Origin: Mycoplasmataceae bacterium
GTDB taxonomy: Bacteria > Bacillota_I > Bacilli_A > Mycoplasmatales > Hepatoplasmataceae
DNA length: 37,358 nt
Assembly: GCA_013139135.1 (NCBI GenBank)
Contig: WTBJ01000036.1
Coordinates: forward strand, 1-37,358
Direction: 5' to 3'
Each line of letters opens with the position of its first letter. Within the stretch, counting starts at the first letter, position 1. The notes under the pieces were generated by a model. It was not told where the DNA came from and searched no databases. It worked only from the letters and a program-made list of their open reading frames with translations. The translations under genes and the position numbers were made by a program. This document shows positions 30,231 to 37,358 of the stretch, one piece after another.

Positions 30231-31443
30231 GGTATTTTTTGCCTATTTCCTTAACCTGACCTTTTTGAAGGTCAGCAAATTTATTATCATTTGTCTTAAA
30301 TATTTTATCAATTATCACTGTTAATTTGATGAAATCATCTTGATTTCATCCCATTGTTGTCATTGCTGGAGTTCCAAATCGAACACCACTAGCAATTGAG
30401 GGAGATAATTTATCAAATGGAATTGTGTTTTTATTTACAACAATATTGGCGCGTAATAATAAATCTTCAGCGCGTTGACCAGTAATGTCATATGATGTTT
30501 TCACATCAACTAAAAACAAATGATTATCTGTTCCGTTAGTTATAACTTTAGCGCCAAGGTTTATAAATTCATTAGCAAACGCTCCTGCATTTAAGCAAAC
30601 ATTTTCAATGTATTGATTAAATTCTTTAGTATCCGCCTCACCAAAAGCAATTGCTTTTGCAGCGATAACATGTTCTAATGGACCCCCTTGAATACCAGGA
30701 AATACGGCTTTATCAATCTTTTTAGCAAGTTCTTCATTATTGGTTAAAATAATTCCGCCTCGTGGCCCCCGCAAAGTTTTATGCGTTGTTGATGTTACAA
30801 CATCAACACCAAAATCTAATGGATTTGGATGTTGATCTGCGACAATTAAACCAGCAATATGAGCAACATCAGCAAGTAAGTATGCTCCGACCTTATCAGC
30901 AATTTTTCTAAATTCTCCTCAGTCAATGATTCGAGAATAAGCGGAAGCGCCACAAATGATCAATTTAGGCTTAAATTTTAACGCTTGTGCCAAAATTGTT
31001 TCATAATTTAATTCATGTGTTTTTGGATCTACTTCATATGCTTGCGCTTGATAAAATTGCCCAGAAGAAGAAACTTTAAACCCGTGTGTTAAATGTCCGC
31101 CTGAAGTTAGAGACATTCCCATTATTTTATCACCAGGATTTAATAAAGCCATATAGGCACCCTGATTTGCTTGCGATCCAGAATGAGATTGAACATTAGC
31201 AAATTTAGCATTAAAGATTTTTTTAAGACGATCAATTGCTAATTGTTCAATTTGATCAATAAATTCGCATCCACCATAATATCGTGCGTTTGGATATCCT
31301 TCAGCATATTTATTTGTCAATATTGAACCAACAGCTTCTAAAACATCTGCAGAAACATAGTTTTCTGAAGCAATCAATTCAACATATTCGCGTTGTCTAG
31401 TTTTTTCTTTATTAATTAAATGTAATATTTTTTGATCTTTCAT
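30223..31443 (-). CDS. glyA: Serine hydroxymethyltransferase
   Basis: PLP enzyme interconverting serine and glycine with tetrahydrofolate as carbon carrier, 406 residues, normal length. [12 protein letters not shown] near the start, [35 protein letters not shown] and the PLP lysine motif [16 protein letters not shown] are intact; UGA Trp codons join the parts. AAAAGGGA precedes the ATG. A hairpin and a 66-base gap separate it from tsaC. Confidence 0.98.
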
Positions 31444-31491
31444 TATTCCCTTTTCTTAATTACTTTTATTTTAACCCAAATCAAAAAACAA

Positions 31492-31505
31492 TGTTGATGT
31501 CAACA
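31492..31505 (-). terminator. Weak hairpin between tsaC and glyA
   Basis: On the minus strand TGTTG-ACAT-CAACA, then TTG and six T residues. The stem is five pairs, so termination would be partial. It contains TTGACA, but no -10 box lies at a proper distance. Confidence 0.4.
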
Positions 31506-31509
31506 ATGA

Positions 31510-32058
31510 TTATTGTTCACCTTTTCTAATTATTTCTACTTCGTCATTTAGAAGTTTAATTATTGTTGAATGAGTCAATGATGAAGATTTACCACGAAGA
31601 GTTTCAATGTTAAAAGTTTTTTTAACTAATTTTCAATTAGTTAAAATGGGTTCTTGGTGTTTATTTGCAGATGTAGCAAAACAAGGTCCAACAGCGGTCA
31701 AAATTTTTATTAACTTTTTGTTTTCATATTTTGATGGAACTCGAATTGCCATTGCTTCATAATCTAATAAATTTTTGTAACGAAAGTTTTTATCAGATTG
31801 AACAATAAAACATTTTTTACCAGGAAGTTCAGCTTGTAGAATTGATTTTGTAAAATCACTTATTTCCGATGCCTTAAACGCTTGTTCAATACTTGGGAAC
31901 ATAATTTGCACCGGTTGCTTTAAATCACGGCCTTTGATTTGATTTAATCTTGGCCCATTATCTTTTCCAACTTTAACAAACAATCCAAAAATAGTATCTG
32001 TTGGAATCCCAACGATTTCATTATTTTTAAGTGCTTTAATTATTGCTCTTGTTCCCAT
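31510..32058 (-). CDS. tsaC: L-threonylcarbamoyladenylate synthase (YrdC/Sua5 family)
   Basis: Makes threonylcarbamoyl-AMP for the t6A37 modification of ANN-decoding tRNAs, 182 residues, the short YrdC/YwlC-like type. GIPTDTIFGLF near residues 17-27 is the family motif; AIRVPSKYENKKLI and GPCFATSANKHQEP (usual GPL-x-xTSAN) follow. One UGA Trp lies after EPILTN. The ATG stands directly after the prmC stop (TAAATG). Bacillus has the same prmC...ywlC...glyA order. Confidence 0.93.
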
Positions 32059-32883
32059 TTAAGTTTTTAATACCAACAATCGATCATGACCTTGAATATC
32101 CTTATAAAAATTATACTTTTTAAAATTGTTTGTAATGATTTTAAAAAGATCATTTTTTTGATTAAAACCAATTTCTAAAATTATTTCTCCCCCTGGTTTT
32201 AATCATTTTTTATAATTGGCAAAAATCAATTCATAAAAAGCAAGACCATTGTTTTTTGCATATAATGCCTCAGGCGGTTGATTTTGTTTAACTCACTGTG
32301 AAAGGAAGCGATCATCTCGATCAATATAAGGTGGATTTGAGATGATAAAGTCAACCTTTCCTTCTATATTAACTTTTGGAAAAGTTGAAGTAAAAAAAGA
32401 AAATTCCTTAGTCTCCAAAGAATTTTCTTTTTGATTTTGCTCGGTTAATTTAATTGCTTTTTTATTGGAATCAATACCAATCATAGCAATTTCACTATTC
32501 TTTATGATTGCTAATGAAATTGCACCAGTTCCAAGACCAATTTCAAATCCACAACCTGATTGATAATTTTTTAAAACATAATCAACAAGTGTTTCGGTAT
32601 CAAATTGAGGAACAAAAACTCCTTTAACTATTGATAATTTTAAATTATAAAAATGTTTATAACCAATCTCAAAAGTTAAATCTTTGCCGTTAAGGTGGAG
32701 TTTTGCTTGTTTTTCATAATAAGAAAATTCCTTTTCCGAACACTTAAGTTCGGGATATAACAAATCAAATTTAGCGCGTGAAAGATTATTTTTTAAACAA
32801 TAAAATTTAATTATTTCAACACGAATATTTGTTTCAATATTTCTAAAATGTGTCGATAATAACTCTTGCTTTTTAGTTGCCAA
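32059..32883 (-). CDS. prmC: Release factor glutamine methyltransferase
   Basis: HemK/PrmC, 274 residues, methylates the Gln of the GGQ loop in release factors. FVPQFDTETLVDYVL precedes the SAM-binding GFEIGLGTGAISLAI and the catalytic NPPY in FIISNPPYIDRDDR. Normal length. The start is TTG at 32883: AAGGAA lies six bases upstream, and no ATG fits. It follows prfA, its probable substrate gene, by two bases. Confidence 0.94.
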
Positions 32884-32885
32884 TT

Positions 32886-33950
32886 TTATTCCTTCGCTGT
32901 GGCGATTAATGCATCAATGATTTCATTCAAGCTACCATCCATAATTCGATCTAGTTTTTTTAAGGTTAAATTAATCCGGTGATCAGTGATTCGATTTTGC
33001 GGATAATTATATGTTCTTATTTTTTCAGAACGATCACCTGTACCAACGGCTGATGATTTGAAATTTTTCTTTTCATTTTTCTGTTCGTTCATTTTTACTT
33101 CATAAAGTCGAGAAAGCAATTGTTTCATTGCTTTATCTTTATTATCGTGTTGTGATCTACCATCTTGAGATTGACCAACTATTCCAGTGGGGATATGTGT
33201 TATTCTTACCGCTGAATCTGTTTTATTAATGTGTTGTCCACCAGCTCCAGAAGCGCGATAAGTATCAATTCTTAAATCAGAATTACTAACCTCTACTTCA
33301 TCATTATCTTCTATTTGTGGCAAAACCACAACCGTAGCTGTTGAAGTATGAACTCGACCAAGTGATTCTGTTGAAGGGACTCTTTGAACACGATGAACTC
33401 CAGATTCAAATTTTAAATTACCATAGACTCTAGTTCCTTCAATTTCAAAAGAAATGAATGAATAACCGCCCATATCAGCCTCATCAACTTGAATCAAATC
33501 AAGCTTTCAATCCATCTTTGCAGCATAACGTAAATACATTCTATATAAATCGCCAACAAAGATTTTTGCTTCATCTCCACCTGCTGCACTTTGAATTTCA
33601 ACAATTACATCGTTTTGATCCAAAGGATCAATTTCAATCATTGCTTCAACGATTTGTTCTTCGACTAATATTAGATCTTTTTTTCAATTTATTATCATCG
33701 TTTTTAATTCAGCAATTAATAATTTATCTTTTTCATTTTTAATGATTTGCTTAGCTTCATCAATTTCTTTCATTAATTCTAAATAACGATGATAAATTTT
33801 TACCTTAGCAAAAATCTTTTTTCTTTTCTTACTTAAATTCGTAACTTGCTTTAAGTCTTTTAAGACAAGTGGGTCAATTAAACTTGCCTCTATTTCGTCA
33901 AATTCTTGTTTTAAAATTTTTAATTTATCTTCAGTTTGTTTTTCCATCAT
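32886..33950 (-). CDS. prfA: Peptide chain release factor 1
   Basis: RF1, 354 residues, ends translation at UAA and [17 protein letters not shown] holds the PxT codon-recognition site as Pro-Ser-Thr, and [15 protein letters not shown] holds the GGQ catalytic motif. UGA is Trp here, so RF2 would be harmful; none is seen, though the window is only part of the genome. UGA Trp codons occur in the middle (NWKKDL, MDWKLDL). The start is ATG 33950 or 33947, with no Shine-Dalgarno but TATAAT five bases upstream. Confidence 0.97.
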
Positions 33951-33955
33951 ATATT

Positions 33956-33961
33956 ATTATA
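33956..33961 (-). promoter_or_regulatory. -10 box of a probably leaderless prfA transcript
   Basis: TATAAT on the minus strand, five bases before ATG 33950 and eight before ATG 33947. With no Shine-Dalgarno, transcription would begin at or beside the start codon. It follows the rpmE terminator, so a promoter is needed about here. Confidence 0.5.
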
Positions 33962-34029
33962 TATCTATTGCATTTCTTAATTAAATTTTGCAAGTTTTAC
34001 GCACCACTTTTTATATCGAATAAAAAAGA

Positions 34030-34057
34030 AAAAAACCTTTAAGATTAAAGGTTTTTT
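34030..34057 (-). terminator. Intrinsic terminator after rpmE
   Basis: On the minus strand AAAAAACCTTTAA pairs with TTAAAGG plus T-run around a short loop, ending in TTTTTTT. The stem with CCTTT/AAAGG at its core and a poly-T tail is a canonical rho-independent terminator. It separates metK-rpmE from prfA. Confidence 0.8.
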
Positions 34058-34075
34058 GCAAAAAATGAATAGAAA

Positions 34076-34282
34076 CTATTTTTCTTTATTAAATTTTTTA
34101 TTGAATTTGTCAATTCGACCAGCTGCTGCGCCAGTGTTCATTTTCCCAGTGTAAAACGGGTGACAATTTGAACAACTATCAACTTTTAATTCATTTAACA
34201 CTGAAAGTGTTTTAAATTTATTGCCGCAAGTTGTACAAGTAACTTCAATTTCATTTAGTTTAGGATGTAATTCTTTTTTCAT
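34076..34282 (-). CDS. rpmE: Ribosomal protein L31 (zinc-binding type)
   Basis: L31, 68 residues, a bridge protein between the subunits. It is the zinc form: CTTC near residues 16-19 and CSNCHPFYTGK near 37-47. The ATG at 34282 has AGGAG seven bases upstream, so longer in-frame starts are rejected. The gene precedes prfA, as rpmE does in Bacillus. A strong terminator follows. Confidence 0.96.
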   Translation of the reverse strand: MKKELHPKLNEIEVTCTTCGNKFKTLSVLNELKVDSCSNCHPFYTGKMNTGAAAGRIDKFNKKFNKEK

Positions 34283-34317
34283 ATTGTCTCCTGCGATAAA
34301 TATTATCATCAAATGTT

Positions 34318-34323
34318 ATTATA
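34318..34323 (-). promoter_or_regulatory. Candidate -10 box for rpmE
   Basis: TATAAT on the minus strand about 35 bases before the rpmE ATG, giving a leader of nearly 30 bases that contains AGGAG. No good -35 box; the palindrome at 34329-34350 lies where one would be. Confidence 0.4.
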
Positions 34324-34328
34324 TATGA

Positions 34329-34350
34329 ATTTATTTTAATTAAAATAAAT
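34329..34350. repeat. 22-bp perfect A/T palindrome between rpmE and metK
   Basis: ATTTATTTTAA and TTAAAATAAAT are exact complements with no spacer. It lies after the metK stop and just upstream of the candidate rpmE -10 box. It may be an operator, a weak metK terminator, or chance in an A/T-rich gap. Confidence 0.5.
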
Positions 34351-34361
34351 GATAAGAAATA

Positions 34362-35408
34362 TTAAATATTATCTTCTTTAAATTGTTCTGAAAAATACGA
34401 AATTAAGCCGCCATTTTTCAATACTTTTCCTCAATCGATGAAAAGTAATTTATGATTAGCAATGAAATCTTCTAGTGTTTCAACTTGTCCTTCGTATTTT
34501 TGTCATTGATTATTAAATTGAAATCAAATTTGTGGACGATCTTCACCAATGCAATAGTTTAGCTCAACAAGCACTGGTGATTTATGATTTGCTTTTTTTG
34601 AAATTTCATAAGCAATCATTGTTGCTTGAATAACTCCGGTTTTATCAACCTTAGAAAGGTCTTTACCGGTGATATTTCCACCACCGTGGGAAACTCCAGC
34701 CCCAAAATTATCAATCATTATTTTTCTTCCAGTCACACCGGTATCAGTTTGTGGTCCGCCAAGCAATCAGGCACCACCAGGATTTAGTAAAACACTTTTT
34801 ACTAAATCACTATATTTTGGCGTTTTCTTAATGATTGATTTGATAAAATCATCGATTTTTTTTAAATCTTTTGTTTGCTCACCACAAAAAGAAATTGATA
34901 AACTTTTTACTCTTGGATTGTAAAGGAGTTTTCAATCTGCCGATATCAAGGGGTAAGGAAAGTTATTTTTAACTGCGGTAATTATTTCATAAAGTAAATT
35001 AATTTGCTTAAATCTAACTTGATCATAATAACCAAAAATAACTCCTTGATCTCCAGCAACAAGGGCATCTTGTTGCAAATGATTTAATTCTAATGACTGT
35101 TTTTGAACATTAACAATTAGTTTATATTTCCCTAATCCGCCATCTCTTGTTTTTGTTTTTTTATCGTATATATAAATGTCATCAATTGCTTCCTTGACTA
35201 ATTGACTTCATCATTTTTTGTTGATATTAGTATTGGCTGTTATTTCTCCACCAATAATGATTTGATTTCTCATGACCATTATTTCAAGGGCGACTTTCGC
35301 TCTGTTATCAAGCTTTAAAAGCATTGTTAGGGCTTTTTCAGCGATATAATCGGCAAAACGATCTGGGTGTCCATAACCAACTAATTCAATTGTGTTTTCA
35401 AACTTCAT
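34362..35408 (-). CDS. metK: S-adenosylmethionine synthetase
   Basis: Makes SAM from methionine and ATP, 348 residues against the usual 380-400. YGHPDRFADYIAE (GHPD motif, residues 13-16), VAGDQGVIFGY, LGGPQTDTGVTGRKIMID and HGGGNITGKDLSKVDKTG are the active-site motifs, slightly altered (usual GGGAFSGKD). UGA Trp codons follow INKK and occur near the end. The shortening is spread over loops and the C-terminus. TATAAT lies six bases before the ATG, with no Shine-Dalgarno. It is transcribed divergently from the helicase gene. Confidence 0.93.
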
Positions 35409-35414
35409 TTTATT

Positions 35415-35420
35415 ATTATA
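35415..35420 (-). promoter_or_regulatory. Extended -10 box of a probably leaderless metK transcript
   Basis: TGGTATAAT on the minus strand (extended -10) with exactly six bases before the metK ATG, so transcription would begin on the A of the start codon. No ribosome site and no S-box-like leader could fit. Confidence 0.55.
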
Positions 35421-35520
35421 CCAATATTAAATATTAATAATATTCCTAAACGCGTAATATTCTAAACAAAATATTTACGTATTTTTATCGCTTTTAAGTA
35501 AAATATAGTATTAAAGACAC

Positions 35521-35526
35521 TATAAA
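35521..35526 (+). promoter_or_regulatory. Candidate -10 box for the helicase gene
   Basis: TATAAA on the plus strand with six bases between it and the ATG at 35533, the same geometry as at cysS and metK. An alternative TATAGT lies at 35504-35509. No Shine-Dalgarno. Confidence 0.4.
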
Positions 35527-35532
35527 GAAATA

Positions 35533-37358
35533 ATGATAAATAGAATAGAAAAAGAAATAAATGGTAAGCAGGTTGTTTTACAACGCTTACAAAATAATGC
35601 CGTTGAAAAGAAACTACGTTTCATTGAACGAGAAACAAGTCAATTAATTGATTTAAATGCAAAGAAATTAAAAGAATTAAGGGTCAAAAATAATCATTTT
35701 AAAATTGAGCAAATTAAGAAAACTACTTTGTTGAAAGATATTAAAAATGAAATTAATCCAAAATGAATGTCAACCACTAAATATAATCAATTAATAAATG
35801 ATAAATTTAGTCCAGATGAATTTAACGAAGCTATTGATAAAGTAATTACAGTCAATGATGAAAAAAGAGCTAAGATTCGAAATAAATTTATTTATTTCGA
35901 AGAAAAAAGAATTGAAAATATTCAAGATAAAAATCAACATACCATATATCAAATTGATTATTTAATCTCGGGGAAAACTAAAGACGGAACTGAAGTTAGA
36001 TTTCCTTTTGCTTTAAAAGAAGTTCGCGAGATTAAAATAAATAAAGTCAATAATGAAATTAAAATATTATTAAATGACAAAATAATTCCAAATAAAAACC
36101 TAATTAATTGATTAGGGAATAAAAATAATATTTTAATTCAAGAAGATATGAAAGATATTTTGGAACTTGATAAAAATAATTTTATTCAAGGTCAATTAGG
36201 AATTTATAAAAAATTAGGCTTTAACTTTACTGAAGAAGATTTTGAAAATTTAAAACAAAAAGAATTAAGTTTTAAAAAAGAAAACACTTCAACTAAAAAT
36301 GATCTTCTTACCGCTCATCACGAAGCAAAACATATTTTAGCTTCGCTTTACAATGATGTAGTGCCAATTTATGGTGAAATAAATAATACTAATACTAAGC
36401 TTGGAGCGATTGAAATCGATGAATATGATTCAATTGATGAAGACGTCCTTTTTGAAATTACTATTGCACCGTTGTCTGAAAGTGAAATAAAAGCAATTCT
36501 AAATTATGAAGAGCAATTTGAACTTGATTCAGATCAAGATTTAGCAAGAACTTATTTGCAACATTATTTCAATGATGATGAAGAGAAAAAAACTAATTTT
36601 TTATATAAAAAATATGATGAAATTACCGCAAAGATTTTACAAAATAAAAACAAACTAGATTTATTTACAAACTTTTTATTTAAACAAAAAAGTATGAATC
36701 AAGAAGAAATCGAAGAACAATTTCAAAGTGAAACTCCAATTGAATCATACTATGATGAAATTAATGAAGCTAAATTAGAACGAGATAACTTCGAAATTGA
36801 AAAGGTTAATATTCTTGGTTATTTTAAAAATCTTGGGACAGACAACATCTTTAAAGATGTTGAAGAAATTTTTAGTAAAACTTCATTTGTTGATGAATTA
36901 TTAGATTTAAAAAATGATGAAGTTGATGAAGAGTTAGTTTTTAATGAAGAGGATGTTAAATGAGGGTTTGGCGCTGATTATTATCAGCAAGTTGCTGCTT
37001 TTACTTCGATACATAAAGATAAAACAATTATTCAAGGACCTCCAGGAACTGGAAAGACACAAACAATATTAAATATTATTAATCATAATATTTCTCATGG
37101 TAAAAAAACCTTAATAGTTTCTGAAAAGGTAACCGCCTTAGATGTTATTTATCGACGAATTAATAGTTCGAATAAAGATCTTGCTGATTTCATTCTAAAT
37201 TTATACGAAGCTAATGATGGAATTGATTTTTATAAAAATCTACCAAATTCATTAACAATCGATCAACTAAATCATTTCGATAAATTTAGTGATCCAATTG
37301 ATATTAAGAAGTCTCATTTTACTAATTTAACATCCTTGGTGGATGAAATAAAAGACGT
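35533..37358 (+). CDS. Superfamily 1 (Upf1/Dna2-like) helicase, N-terminal part
   Basis: A large ATP-dependent helicase-like protein, 608 residues visible, open at the right edge. The Walker A QGPPGTGKTQTILNII (about residues 501-516) and the following KTLIVSEKVTALDVIYRR are typical of the AAA_11/Upf1-like SF1 helicases; SYYYQQ-like residues before it act as the Q-motif region (ADYYQQVAAF). The first 475 residues are charged, mostly helical and unrecognised, with a possible small beta domain near 120-190. UGA Trp codons at 35764, 36109 and 36961 link the frame. Mollicutes commonly carry one large SF1 helicase of this sort. Role in repair, RNA work or defence cannot be decided. Confidence 0.75.

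Noticed and set aside
31483-31505. TTGACA at the tsaC-glyA gap as a -35 promoter box for glyA
   Set aside because: No -10 box lies 16-18 bases downstream; the only TAAAAT is about 24 bases away, and the motif is part of a hairpin.
34076-34312. Longer rpmE start at 34312
   Set aside because: ATG at 34282 has AGGAG at good distance and gives a standard L31 N-terminus (MKKELHP).

Overview
The window is AT-rich and nearly wall-to-wall coding. Many frames run through in-frame UGA codons at conserved tryptophan positions, for example in rpoB, cysS, secA and atpA. This is genetic code 4, so the organism is a Mollicute (mycoplasma-like, wall-less). Only release factor 1 (UAA/UAG) is seen here, the RpoB rifampicin pocket carries a mollicute-type Asn, and several genes look leaderless. 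I cannot name the species. All genes except the last run on the minus strand, so transcription goes from high to low coordinates.

Layout, 5' to 3' along the minus strand. (1) 35408 to 34076: metK, then rpmE. (2) 33950 to 22193: prfA, prmC, tsaC, glyA, upp, atpI, the full F1Fo ATP synthase operon atpBEFHAGDC, then a DUF1146-like small membrane gene. This is the Firmicute prfA-prmC-ywlC-glyA-upp-atp-ywzB order. (3) 22178 to 17403: secA and an unusual amino-acid permease. (4) 17362 to 13629: hprK, lgt, trxB and whiA. (5) 13663 to 9507: an accessory group of an ECF S-component-like membrane protein, a 56-residue single-pass membrane protein and two degenerate Opp-type ABC ATPase-like proteins, one with a very large coiled-coil insertion. 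(6) 9483 to 1: cysS, rlmB, a SigH-position sigma factor, rpmG, secE, nusG, rplK, rplA, rplJ, rplL, rpoB and rpoC, almost the Bacillus order. On the plus strand from 35533 a large superfamily 1 helicase begins and runs off the window.

Most genes are housekeeping: transcription, translation and its termination, protein export, ATP synthesis, one-carbon metabolism and SAM supply. Co-transcribed genes are packed tightly, often with one-base TAATG overlaps that suggest translational coupling. Several genes lacking a Shine-Dalgarno site have TATAAT placed so that transcription would start on or just before the start codon.

The unusual material is: the degenerate Opp-like ATPase pair with its membrane neighbours; the permease with an 11-residue tandem repeat and two SAP-like units at its C-terminus; AtpE with an extra N-terminal membrane helix; AtpD with a 58-residue lysine-rich tail; two hairpins in the rplK leader; a hairpin between rplL and rpoB; and a 19-bp perfect inverted repeat inside the 56-residue gene. 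No tRNA, rRNA, insertion sequence or CRISPR array was seen. No stretch over 300 bases is without a gene.
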